This document shows positions 20,101-30,629 of a stretch of 64,000 nucleotides of DNA, one piece after another. The notes below the pieces were generated by a model, which worked only from the letters and a program-made list of their open reading frames with translations, searched no databases and was not told the origin of the DNA. Positions within the stretch are counted from its first letter, which is position 1, and each line of letters starts with the position of its first letter. The stretch covers positions 1 to 64,000 of the forward strand of contig JAJJXM010000067.1 in the NCBI GenBank assembly GCA_024516155.1, read 5' to 3'. Source of the DNA: Pyronema omphalodes (taxonomy: Eukaryota > Ascomycota > Pezizomycetes > Pezizales > Pyronemataceae). The position numbers and the translations under genes were made by a program.

Positions 20101-20936
20101 ATGTCAAGATTTAGAGCGGGAGGACATATGACGGACATACCAGCGTCTACCTATCCTCCGAGATTCATCCTGGCCGGTGTTGTTTGGCTTCTATATATTC
20201 CGACATCTGCTCTTGTCCGGATATTAGTCCTACTGTTCATGCGAAGACTCTCACCACATCGGATAATTCAACATGCCACCTTCATCTTGACTACGCTCAC
20301 CTCCGTCACCGCAGTGTCACTGCCTGTGCTGTTGTTATTCCAGTGTTCGCGTCCAAGCATATTCTTCATCACAGTACCACTTCGACCACCATACGAATGT
20401 TTGATCCAGGAACAACATCTATCATTTGTTGTACCACTTGCGAGCGTCGTAGTGGATTTTGTCGTTTTGATGATTCGATTGGTAATGATTCTGCAATTGC
20501 AATTTGTTCACTGGAAGAAGAAACTTGTATTGATAATAATATGTGGATTGGGCCTTTTGGCTTGCATTGCGTCGTTTATGAGATTGTATATGGTTTCTCA
20601 TATCGACAGTGACCAAACCTGGCAGGGAGCGAAAATGTGTATCTGGAACTGGGAAGATTATTCCATTCAAACTACCTGATAAACAATTCCGATAACGATT
20701 AAAGTGTGGAACTTGGTATCGGTATCACTGCTGCTAGTATTCCATCACTCGCTCCATTAATTAGAATATTGTCCGCCCACATCCGAATGATCAGACAGGA
20801 CAGAGCTCAAGAGGGGGGCCTCGAAGAGCTTCATTACGACAATCGGATACGAGAGTCTGGATTTCACAGCCCCCGGAGAATGCCGAATTGTAAAAGTACC
20901 GAAGCCCTTTTCAACGAGGCGAAAATGTGGGCATAG
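20101..20936 (+). pseudogene. Fungal rhodopsin-type integral membrane protein relic
   Basis: Two frames. The first (20101-20679, 192 residues) has four or five hydrophobic segments and the family-like pattern F-x-C then D-x-V then Leu-Gln, then KKLVLIIICGLGLLACIAS, R and IW. The second (20706 onward) continues with VELGIGITAASIPSLAPLIR, which resembles the conserved last membrane segment of fungal rhodopsin-domain (PTH11-like) proteins. About 60 bases containing stops separate them; it may be an intron, though I see no clean donor. The N-terminal membrane segments are missing. Family assignment is from remembered motifs. Such proteins are putative fungal GPCR-like receptors. Probably a pseudogene. 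Confidence 0.5.
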
Positions 20937-21125
20937 AACAGCTAATCCTCAGAATGTTTAAAGAGTAGCATGAAAATCAATATGTATCAATAATAGTATT
21001 AGCACATTGCCATAACTTGTTTTACGCATTCCGTGTAATAATCCCTGCAAGCGTGAAGTTCATCCCAGTAATATTGCAATCATTCTTGAGACTTCCGACA
21101 TTCCGAGACTCCGATCGTGAATATA

Positions 21126-21386
21126 TTATAAAGAGTTCCATGGAACTTCTTGGTGTGGCCAGCCTAGTGCCATTTCATCCGTGACAGGTGCGGCACTATT
21201 GGGCATTATTTGATTTTCCCATCCATGGGCAGCGCGCCGTCCGCATTTTCTGCCCAATGGCAATGGACCACACATTTTATACGTTATCCTGCATGGCGCC
21301 GGAAGCCGGACCGAGATTCCAAGCAAATACTTTGAGACGATCCCCTTTTCCGAAATAGAATAGAAATCGCGCAAACTGTTCCGCAC
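21126..21386 (-). pseudogene. Con7-associated duplicated fragment 3
   Basis: DNA here repeats the segment 19,560-19,680 (cattttctgcccaatgg, catgcgcc-type) and the following bases repeat 19,765-19,800. The 86-residue frame has no finger of its own. It is a segmental duplication fragment, not a gene. Confidence 0.35.
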
Positions 21387-21469
21387 TCTGCCATGTTGAA
21401 ATCATAACACATCAGCACAGCGCTCATTCTAGGCTGAAATAGTAAGGAAGTACAAAAAACACATGGTCA

Positions 21470-21823
21470 ATGCTGTTCCACACAACAGGTGCTTACACTC
21501 TCTGCCGCGGTGCCTATTTAACTCAGGAGCCTATCCTTCTTTCGATGGGCCGAACCCTCACCAGGATCAGCTGGAAAACTATCCTTCTCTCAGCCCGGTA
21601 CCCGGCGCGACCCACACATCAGCCAGGGGAAAAAGACCAAGTTTATTCTTTCGTTGATTTTTTCGTCCCCGCGGCCCAAAACAAGCGTCATCCTTTATTC
21701 GTTGAGCGCATCTACAAGTGCGGCTTTAATGGTTGCGAGAACGCCCACGGCCAAGTCAATTACTTGAATGAGCACGTGACTAGGAAGAATCATAGCGTCA
21801 AGCTCACGGCAGCAGGTACGTGA
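21470..21823 (+). pseudogene. Con7-like C2H2 zinc-finger exon, probable gene fragment
   Basis: A 117-residue frame whose second half reads KDQVYSFVDF, then ERIYKCGFNGCENAHG, NYLNEHVTRKNH. This matches the order of the Con7 finger region as I know it: a VYSFV motif about 30 residues before a C-x4-C-x12-H-x5-H finger. Con7 proteins are nuclear regulators in Pezizomycotina. The frame ends right after CAG|GTACGT at 21813-21821, a good splice donor, so the TGA at 21821 may lie inside an intron. Some finger positions are altered (Trp to Phe, Lys-Ala-Tyr to Asn-Ala-His). No downstream exon is recognised, so a relic is more likely than a working paralogue. Confidence 0.5.
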
Positions 21824-22125
21824 TTCATCTCTCAGCCAAGCACCCTGTCTCCTGATTATTACTGATGGCATCCATGAGTTTCTAGTAGAGTAGCCAACCA
21901 CCCCGTCTCCTTAACAACCGATATCCCCTGCACACCTTTCTTTACATCACGCCCAATCCAAGAATAGGGCTGGACCTGTTTTTTACACGGTCTTTTGCAC
22001 GCTTGATACGGGCGTTTCTGGAGGCTTTGCCTGTATGTAATACAAGAATGGGGCAGAGCGTTTGGATGATACAACAGGACAGGAGCTTTTCATGGCAGTG
22101 ATGGCTTTTGGATATAAGGGCTGAC
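21824..22125. other. No gene recognised; possible intron of the Con7-like fragment
   Basis: Follows the donor at 21816. A branch-like ttactgat and an acceptor-like tttctag occur near 21,867-21,893, but the sequence beyond does not continue the Con7 similarity. Confidence 0.3.
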
Positions 22126-22760
22126 TGTAACGGGACAGGCTCGAGGGAACGTCTAAGGTACGCAGTGTTCAGGACAGAGGGCAGGAACAGGAACGTAGAG
22201 CAAGAGGAGGAGATACTGGAAGGAGGAGGCGGAGCTCATGACGAAGACAAGACTGGAGGAGGAGCAGTTCTCAAGGTACCTAGATGGCTAACTGGACAAG
22301 ACGTTCTGTAAAGAAGAAAGAAAAGGAAACAGACAGAGCCGAGGGAGAGCCCTCCTTCTATACACGAATCCTCCCAATCACAACCCAAACACTAACAGGG
22401 TTTTTAACCGAGCCAAGAAGCAAAACAAAGAAGCCAAGAACCTTATGCATGTGATGACAATGTGACGCTTGTGCTGATGAAACGAACTAAGATGACCAAG
22501 ACAGGCAAGGAAGGTGACAAGGAAAGGATAGACTAGTGCGTTGTGGCTGCGAGGGTGGCTGTGCTGGTGCTGACATGTGATGTGGCGCAGCCCTGCGGCT
22601 GTGCTCTATGACTGTGCAGGGGCAGGGATTCCAGCATACGGGTGACGATGCTGGAGCCGGGACACTGACGACGTTAACTTGGAGGAAGCAACATTCCAAC
22701 CATAGTATGTCGGCAACCAAAATAAAACAAACGGCACACAATGCCGCCTAAGCCGTTCCA
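22126..22760. other. Possible LTR-like remnant
   Basis: Starts TGTAACGGGACAGG and has the same sequence style as G4 LTRs: purine-rich (aggaggagg), gacaagacgttc, then agccctccttctataca. I find no matching LTR end and no second copy. Bases 22761-23011 hold nothing I can identify. Confidence 0.25.
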
Positions 22761-23011
22761 ACGGGATACTCATGCAGGCAGGAGAGCTCAAAGGCTGCGG
22801 CATCCGCATTCATATCGCCCTGCAAGATCAAGCGAATGGCCGTTTCAGAGTATATAATTCAGAGCATCCAACTGGTGGCTCATCATGGCCTCCTGCGCCC
22901 GAAGACATCGTATGTGCCACTCATGTTACTCTTCGTTGTTGTTATAATATTCCCACCAGAACAAAGCCTACCAACCACCGACATTCGTGGTCCCACAGTG
23001 TCCACAACCAC

Positions 23012-23645
23012 CTATTCCTGAGATCCATTCCGTCGGAGGCCGAGATACGGAGTTTGAGGTACGACAACCACCGGTTCTGGAGGTACGACAGCCACCGGTT
23101 CTTGAGGCACTACAATCACCGATTCTTCAACCACCGATTCTCCAGATCCCCTCGCTATATGTGGCGGAAAGGCAGCAGTATATGGGGGCTTTCTTACAGG
23201 AGGCTCTTCAGAGGAGGCTTTTTAAAGGGGGATATTATCTTTCTCATGCATACAGTTATCTTGCTCTTCCTCGCTCAGTGCAAACTCAATCGTATTGTTC
23301 TCTTCTTCCTTCAGTAAATTCTCAATTTCTTCTTCTTCGCTCAACTGTCTATCGATGGATTCTCCACATCATGATACGATTACACGTATATTGCGCTGGG
23401 TCTTTTGGACCATTATATAACACGTTACACCGTAATGGGTTTTTCTATGCACCCCTCCTGGTATTCAACAAGTTGGCAACGTGATCCATCCATGAATTCG
23501 CCTTTTCAAGGTCTTCCTTAAGGTTTGCGAGCAGGACCTGTTGCTGATACAGGAGCTGTTACTGAAACCCATTAAAGGCCTGTTGCTGACTCTTGAGCTG
23601 TTTCTGAAGCTCATTAACTCTGATATAGTGCGCTTATAGCCCCCA
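23012..23645 (-). pseudogene. Relic of an acidic coiled-coil protein
   Basis: The minus strand shows residue patterns unlike random sequence in three adjoining pieces: a Gln/Leu coiled coil (NELQKQLKSQQQAF, then ANLKEDLEKANSW), a very acidic piece (QLSEEEEIENLLKEEENN) and a repeat (VVPQEPVAVVPPEPVVVVP) encoded by a 24-bp tandem repeat at about 23,050-23,125. They are separated by an in-frame stop in the coiled coil, a frameshift near 23,365 and a TAA between the acidic and repeat parts. I do not recognise the protein. It could be a host gene or the gag of an old element. Confidence 0.4.
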
Positions 23646-23716
23646 CGTTACATGCATATGCGTATGTTTTTTGCAATCTATCAATCCTCTCGTCCGCGCC
23701 CTCAACGGGATTGGAT

Positions 23717-24060
23717 TGTAACGGCAAACAAGGGTGAGATAGCTGACGGAGAACCTGAGGGCTCTTCTCAATTATTCACTCTTGAGTTCAATGAAGATAA
23801 CCTTATAATAACTTCAACGTTAGAAACTCTTAAGCTGTGTCGAGCATCAACTTGGAGATTTCTGTGTTTAGAAGTTAACGAAATGTACGAATATTTCAAG
23901 GGACAAAGAGATCCAAAGACGGGGACGAGAATGGGGACGTAAACAAACATCGACAAAGTATTTGGATTTGTAAATAAACAAAAAACTGTGTAAGGAGAAA
24001 AGAAAAACAAAATAAACAAACAAAGAAACAATCCTCTTATATACAATTTTTCCTCCTTAC
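23717..24060 (-). repeat. 3' part of a G1 LTR, inverted, cut by G1-c
   Basis: Begins TGTAACGGC and is the reverse complement of the last ~345 bases of the G1 LTR (24832-25178). It stops at cctccttac, where the 5' LTR of G1-c starts. G1-c therefore inserted into an older G1 LTR of opposite orientation; the left flank is cttac. Confidence 0.9.
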
Positions 24061-25178
24061 TGTCACGGCTCGAGAATTATTACCTTCCCCCTCCTCGTCA
24101 TTCATTCACCTATTATCATTCGCTTCATTATCCAGCACTCGTTTGTTTATTTATTTCTATTATCCTTCGGTCTTCGATCATCACTCGTCACTCGCCTGGG
24201 TCAGGGTTACGCTCAATTCCCAAATTGTCCAAAAGGTCACGTGACCTACCCCCAGGGTTAGGGGTCAGCTCGGATCCCTTTTCGGAAATTCCATACCTAC
24301 GGTCTACCGATCATCTTATCCGATTAGATAAGATCGGTCACGTGTTCTAATCAATAGCAGATCAGTATGCACGCGCACTGGTCTACTAATGTGCGCACAC
24401 GTGACTAGGGCTAGGGCACGATCATCTTATCGATAAGATAAGATCTAGTCATGTGACGTTATCAGTATTGCACCATCTTTCCAATCGCAGCTGATCTGGA
24501 TTCACGTGACTAGGGTTAGGGTTGCACCCGCACGCACACAAACTAGGGTTAGGTTTGTGACCGTACGCGCACAGCTAGGGTTAGGGTTACGGACGCACGC
24601 GCACGATTAGGGTTACAGAAGCGCGCGCGTGACTACGCTTAGGGTTACGCTAGCGCGCACGCGAAGTACGCTACCGCGCACGCGAGATACGCTAACGAGC
24701 GCACGACGAGGCTGTGCACGCAAACACGCTAATTTGGTACGAACGCGTTAGCGCGTCTAGAACGCGCAACGGCGACCGCGTTGTTTACTTAGTTATTTTT
24801 CGGGAAAATTCTGCAAGTAGTGGCTCGGCGTGTAAGGAGGAAAAATTGTATATAAGAGGATTGCTTCTTTGTTTGTTTATTTTGTTTTTCCTTTCTCCTT
24901 ACACAGTTATTTGTTTATTTACAAATTCAAATACTTTGTCGAAATCTTTGTTTACGTCCTCGTTCTCGTCCCCGTCTTTGGATCTCTTTGTCCCTTGAAA
25001 TCTTTGTTTATTTCCTTAACTTCTAAACACAGAAAGTCTTTAAGTTGATGCTAGACACAGCTTAAGAGTTTCTAACGTTGAAGTTATTATAAGGATATAT
25101 CCATTGAACTCAAGAGTGAATAATTGAGAAGAGCCCTCAGGTTCTCCGTCAGCTATCTCTCCCTTGTTCGCCGTTACA
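24061..25178 (+). repeat. G1-c 5' LTR (1,118 bp)
   Basis: TGTCACGG to CCGTTACA. Regulatory-looking content: palindrome GGTCACGTGACC at 24235-24246, further CACGTG near 24,340, 24,408 and 24,513, GATA palindromes near 24,313-24,333 and 24,428, TTAGGG-like repeats with CG-rich spacers 24,511-24,715, and a TATA box (tatataag, 24849-24856) about 330 bases before the LTR end, suggesting transcription starts near 24,880. Confidence 0.9.
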
Positions 25179-25421
25179 ACATAACTGTGTAATCAAGACC
25201 TGCCGGCTCTACCGTCAACTCTCGATTACAACAAGCTTTACATGCTTCACAACCTCTGGTTCTACGAATTCATCAATCTATTACCGATCTTCCGTTCCCT
25301 CGAAAACCCCGTCGTCCTTGACGAAATCGAAATTGCTCGACAACTCGGAAACGAATACGCAGCAACTCGAATTCAATATAACGACGAAACCAACATCTGG
25401 CACCTCCGTTAATCCCTCGAA

Positions 25422-26540
25422 ATGGACCAAAACAACAAGGTCGTCGTGGCCCTGTACCTCAACGAAGCCGAAAGGTTAGAGGTCGAACAGGACCCCACGA
25501 AGATCAAATTGGTCCGCAACGCCGTAAAAGAATACGAACGAGACTGTCAACCTAGGGACGACCTCCGAGCCGAACTCACAGAAGCTCGAAAGGACAACTC
25601 CCTCTACGCTCAACGAATTACCGATTTGGAAAGGGATCTCGAAAGCGCCAACGCCTCCGTTCGACTCCTACAAGCCCTTACGAAGAACGGTCCCCTCCCG
25701 AATACCCGTCCCATCGAATTACCTCACCCACCTGAGTTCTCTGGTGAACGCAAGGAACTCTCGAACTTCATCTCGAAGGTCAGATCCAAGCTCGCCGGAG
25801 ACTCCTCCCGTTTTACCGACGATCAACATAAGCTACGTTATACTTATGGATATCTCAAAGGCAACGCTCAGAATCAAATTCAACCCTACGTCCTTACAGA
25901 TAAGATTAAGCTTAAGGACGTTGAGGCTCTCATTACAATTCTGGAAGCTGCCTTCGGAGATCCTGATCAAGTTGGTACTGCATCTGCGGAATTGGATAAA
26001 CTTCAACAGGGCAACCGTGAGTTTAGCCAATACTACGCAGAGTTCCAACGATTAATGGCTATCTTGAACTACGACGAAAACGCAAAGAAGGCTGCTCTGA
26101 AGCGTGGACTCTCTCGAGACCTTCAGACCAGTCTTGTTTACCAAGCCGAAGAACCTCAGAACTTCACCAAATCTGTGGATCTTTGTATGAAGCTAGATTA
26201 TAGACTTCGAGCTCATTCAAACACCACAAAGCGGCACGTTTCTTCGGTCCCCAGTCGTTCCAGCACCACGCCGTCTCGCCCGGCGTCCCACCCAACGAAT
26301 ACCAATAGTGGTAATTACGGATCGGCCCCCATGGACCTATCAGCTTCCCAAAAGGCTCAGAACCAACGCCGTCGTGATGAACGAATGGCTAAGGGACTTT
26401 GTCTTTATTGTGGATCAGCCGATCACTTCAAGAACGAATGTTTTACGTTGGCAGCAAACAACTCCCGCAAGATTCGCCTAGCCGCCGCCGAGGTTTTGGA
26501 TATCCCAACAAACCCCGACGTCGACCAGGGGAAAGAGTAG
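25422..26540 (+). CDS. G1-c Gag (capsid and CCHC nucleocapsid)
   Basis: A 372-residue Gag starting at an ATG 244 bases after the LTR. It has an N-terminal coiled coil (residues 40-85, RITDLERDLESANASV), a Ty3-type Gag domain (residues 95-260; FSGERKELSNFI, LKGNAQNQI, YAEFQRLM), a Ser/Thr-rich linker, and one zinc knuckle, LYCGSADHFKNEC, near residue 327. It ends DQGKE and TAG at 26538-26540. It would assemble the cytoplasmic particle and package RNA. Pol overlaps its end in the -1 frame. Confidence 0.93.
   Translation: MDQNNKVVVALYLNEAERLEVEQDPTKIKLVRNAVKEYERDCQPRDDLRAELTEARKDNSLYAQRITDLERDLESANASVRLLQALTKNGPLPNTRPIELPHPPEFSGERKELSNFISKVRSKLAGDSSRFTDDQHKLRYTYGYLKGNAQNQIQPYVLTDKIKLKDVEALITILEAAFGDPDQVGTASAELDKLQQGNREFSQYYAEFQRLMAILNYDENAKKAALKRGLSRDLQTSLVYQAEEPQNFTKSVDLCMKLDYRLRAHSNTTKRHVSSVPSRSSTTPSRPASHPTNTNSGNYGSAPMDLSASQKAQNQRRRDERMAKGLCLYCGSADHFKNECFTLAANNSRKIRLAAAEVLDIPTNPDVDQGKE
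26528..26534 (+). promoter_or_regulatory. -1 frameshift site of G1-c, altered to GGGGAAA
   Basis: Gag codons are CAG GGG AAA GAG TAG. G1-a has GGGAAAA at the same place. The A-to-G change at 26531 leaves the P-site codon able to re-pair after slipping, but puts a mismatch at the first base of the A-site codon, so frameshifting should be weaker. The effect is inference. Confidence 0.65.
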
Positions 26541-29500
26541 TCCATCAACAGCCTGTTGGCTCTGTTGTTGGACCAGCCCCTGCCTCGTCTTTCGTTTCAT
26601 CTCAGGAAATCGTTTATGTATCCGCTAGTTCTTTGTCAAGTAAACAAGAAAACGAATTGGATGGGAATCATTTGGTCGTGCCATGTACACTAACTGAACA
26701 CAATACCAAAATCGATACTCATGCTCTCGTAGACTGCGGATGCACAGGAATTTCCTTCATGAACGAAGACTTCGCACGCCAACACAACTTCCCCCGTTAT
26801 CAGTTGAAAAACCCCAAAATGGTCGAAGTAATTGATGGACGACCTATTTCATCAGGAGACATCACCGAATACGTTGAAGTCGAATGTACAATAGGAGACC
26901 ATCATGAACTACTAACTGCCTACGTTACTCGGCTTGGTCATTATCCCCTCGTTTTAGGAATCCCATGGCTTCGTAAACACGATGTTACAATAAACTTCGC
27001 CGATAACGATATCAAATTCTCATCACCGAACTGCCTCCCCCACCGAACCACGTTAACACCCACCCCTGTTAAGGGTATTGCTCCGAAACAACAGAATAAG
27101 ATCTGTGCCATTTCAGCTACGACGTTTCGACGAATTGTAAACAATGCCAACAACCGTTACGGAAAAGTCGAACAATTCTCCTTATCTTTGAATGAAATCA
27201 CCACAGCTCTTCAACCAGAGAAAGAGGAACCGGATCTTAAGACTATTGTACCACCCGAATACCACCAGTACTTGGGAATCTTCGAGAAAGTCAACGCCGA
27301 TAAGTTACCGCCCCATCGACCGTCGGATCACAAGATATCACTCGTCGATGGTTTTCAGCCTCCCTTCGGCCCCCTTTACTCCCTATCACGTCCAGAGTTG
27401 GAGGAGTTGAAACGTTGGTTAGATGAGAACCTCACCAAAGGTTTCATCCGTGCCTCCTCGTCCCCAGCGGCCGCTCCCATTCTTTTCGTAAAGAAAGGCG
27501 ATGGTTCATTACGTTTGGTGGTCGATTATCGTGGAATCAACGCCGGAACGATCAAGAATCGCTACCCTCTTCCCCTGATGCAGGATACCTTAATGAACCT
27601 TTCAAGAGCTAAGTGGTTCACTAAGCTCGACATTAGGGGAGCGTATAACTTAATACGTATGGCAAATGGGGAAGAATGGAAAACCGCTTTTCGTACCCGG
27701 TACGGATTATTCGAATCATTGGTTATGCCCTTCGGACTTACCAATGCCCCTGCAACGTTTCAGAACTTCATTAACGACGTATTGGCACCTTACCTTGATC
27801 GATTCTGTACTGCCTATTTGGATGACACCCTGATCTATTCGGATAATCTCGAAGAACATAAACAACATGTTAAATTGATCCTCGAAGCATTCGAAAAAGC
27901 AGGGTTACATCTCAAACCAGAGAAATGCGAGTTCCATCAGAAGGAAGTAAAGTACTTAGGACTCATCATTAGTACAGAAGGTATAAAGATGGACCCTGAG
28001 AAGATTACTGCAGTTCGAGATTGGGAATCTCCCCGGAACCTCAAAGATGTTAGAGCGTTTTTGGGGTTTGCAAACTTCTATCGACGTTTCGTTAAGAACT
28101 ATTCAAAAATAGTCCAACCTCTCACGTTACTCACACGTAAAGGAGTTCCTTTCGTCTGGTCGGAATCCCAACAACAGGCCTTTGAGGAATTGAAATCAAG
28201 ATTTACATCCGCCCCCGTTTTGGCTCGTTTCGACCCAGACCGGGATGTTATTGTCGAAACCGATGCTTCTGATTATGTCTCCGCCGAAGTTCTTTCTCAA
28301 TATGATGACGAAGGAATCTTACATCCTATTGCTTACTTCTCAAAGAAACATTCCCCCGCGGAATGTAATTATGAGATATACGATAAAGAACTCATGGCTA
28401 TCGTCCGGGCCTTCGAAGAATGGCGTCCCGAATTACAATCTGTTATTAACCCCATTCGAGTACTATCAGATCATAGGAATCTGGAATATTTCACTTCGAC
28501 AAAGCTCTTGAACCGCCGTCAAGCCCGTTGGTCCCAGTTCTTGTCTCAGTTTAATTTTAAGATTGTTTACCGCCCCGGTACCGCAGGCGGTAAACCAGAC
28601 GCACTGACTCGTCGATCCGGAGATCTGCCTACAGAGGGGGATGAACGCTCCCTAGAGAACCACACAACGATCATTAAGCCAGAGAATATCCTTCACGTTG
28701 CGGCTGTTACCCCCAGTAATTAACAAACAATAACGAATTCGCAACAAACCGTAATACCGGACCCACAACAAACAAACCCCACCTTATCCCAGCTCTTCAC
28801 GGAAGCCTACGAGAAAGACCCATTCCCTACTAAGGTTATTGAAATGCTAAACAATAACACTCGTTATTGTAAAGACATTACATTAGCTGAATGTATAGTA
28901 AACAATAACCGTTTACTCTACCGGGGATGTTTATGGGTCCCGAATTACGAACCTCTACGATTACACCTAATGCAACAACACCACGACTCTCCTACGGCTG
29001 GACACCCAGGTAGATCTAAAACATTAGAATACCTCTCAAGAACCTATACGTGGCCCCAGATGAGGACAGACGTGGAAAGATATATTCGAAATTGTCATAC
29101 CTCCCAACGTTCGAAACCTACCAGACATGCCCCGTTTGGTATCCTACGTCCACTACCTATTCCAGAAAGACCCTGGCAGGACATATCAATGGACTTCGTA
29201 ACAGGATTACCGTGGTCCAATGGGTGTGATGCAATTTGGGTAGTTGTGGATAGATTAACCAAAGAACGACATCTGATTGCCTGTCGAACAGACATCGACG
29301 CAAAGGAATTATCGTCTTTGTTTATTACCCACATCTTTCGATTGCATGGACTCCCTCTTACCATTATCTCTGATCGAGGACCCCAATTCGCTGCCTTGTT
29401 TTGGAAGAATCTCTGTCGACGTTTGGGAATCGAGCCTCGATTATCTACAGCATTCCATCCCCAAACGGACGGCCAAACAGAACGAATGAACGCCATTATG

Positions 29501-30256
29501 GAACAATACCTCCGAGCCCACGTCAACTATCTTCAAGACGATTGGGCTGACTGGTTACCATTAGCGGAATTCGCTGCGAATAACCAAGCATCCGAGACAA
29601 CGGGAACTTCCCCGTTCTTTGCTAATAAAGGATTCGACCCCCGTTGCCAATTCGATTTACTTCCAGCAGCTACGAACGATGTAAACGATCGACGGGCCCT
29701 CACAACTTCGAAAACCCTCGCCGAAATCCATAACCATTTACGAGCTGAGATCAATAGAGCTAATCTACGTTATCAAGAGAATGCCGATAAACATCGACTC
29801 CCGTCACCGAATTACCAGCCCGGAGATCTGGTATGGATGAATGCCCGTAATTGGAAAACCCGTCGACCCTCCCGGAAATTAGACAACAAACGTTACGGAC
29901 CCCTCAAGATTATCGCCAAAGTATCCCCCTATGCCTATCGATTAGAACTACCTCCGACAATGAAATGCCACAACGTTCAACATGTTTCCTTATTGGAACC
30001 CGCTGCGAATGACCCCTACCCCGGTCAACAATCAGACCCACCACCCCCGGTGGAAATCGACGGTGAAGACGAATACTTCATCGAAGCTATCCTCGACTCC
30101 CGAATTCACCGGAAGAAACTTCAGTATATGGTTAAATGGGTTGGATACGATATGCCCGATTGGGAACCCGCCGAACTCCATTCCGACAGTAAAGCCGTTG
30201 ACGACTTTCATAAAAAGTACCCCGATAAACCGGGACCCCTCCCCAACTTATCTTAG
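26534..30256 (+). pseudogene. G1-c pol, one nonsense codon
   Basis: Polyprotein of about 1,240 codons from the frameshift site to TAG-type stop at 30254-30256. Protease with VDCGCTGISF near 26,730; RT with AYLDDTLIYS near 27,820; RNase H ([11 protein letters not shown]) near 28,260; integrase zinc domain (HPGRSKT, CHTSQRSK) near 29,000; DDE residues in MDFVTGLPW, ISDRGPQ and TDGQTERMN; chromodomain (EYFIEAI, MVKWVGYDMPDWEP) at the end. The only lesion I find is TAA at 28721-28723 between RNase H and integrase, where G1-a has CAA. A single C-to-T change therefore separates a 774-residue and a 470-residue piece that remain in frame with each other. Confidence 0.92.
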
Positions 30257-30295
30257 AAGTTACTTCGCCGGAGCTCAGTCCAAGAAGGGGGATCC

Positions 30296-30629
30296 TGTCA
30301 CGGCTCGAGAATTATTACCTTCCCCCTCCTCGTCATTCATTCACCTATTATCATTCGCTTCATTATCCAGCACTCGTTTGTTTATTTATTTCTATTATCC
30401 TTCGGTCTTCGATCATCACTCGTCACTCGCCTGGGTCAGGGTTACGCTCAATTCCCAAATTGTCAAAAAGGTCACGTGACCTACCCCCAGGGTTAGGGGT
30501 CAGCTCGGATCCCTTTTCGGAAATTCCATACCTACGGTCTACCGATCATCTTATCCGATTAGATAAGATCGGTCACGTGTTCTAATCAATAGCAGATCAG
30601 TATGCACGCGCACTGGTCTACTAATGTGC
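30296..30629 (+). repeat. G1-c 3' LTR, first 334 bp
   Basis: Matches 24061-24394 with no indel. It ends at ctaatgtgc, where G3 LTR sequence starts; the missing ~780 bases are not on the far side of G3. Confidence 0.92.

Larger units (their letters stand above)
24061..30629 (+). mobile_element. Ty3/gypsy chromovirus G1, copy c, nearly complete
   Basis: 5' LTR 24061-25178, leader 25179-25421, gag, pol, purine tract (aagaagggggatcc) and 3' LTR from 30296, which is cut after 334 bases by a G3 LTR at 30630. The 334 bases shared by both LTRs differ at one position that I can see (caaattgtcc versus caaattgtca), so this is a young insertion. The right target duplication is lost. Confidence 0.93.

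Noticed and set aside
29982..30479. 165-codon ORF running from the end of G1 pol into the 3' LTR, also present at 4971-5468
   Set aside because: It overlaps the chromodomain in another frame, has no start that makes sense, and its LTR part does not resemble the G2/G5 membrane segment. Two near-identical copies cannot show selection.
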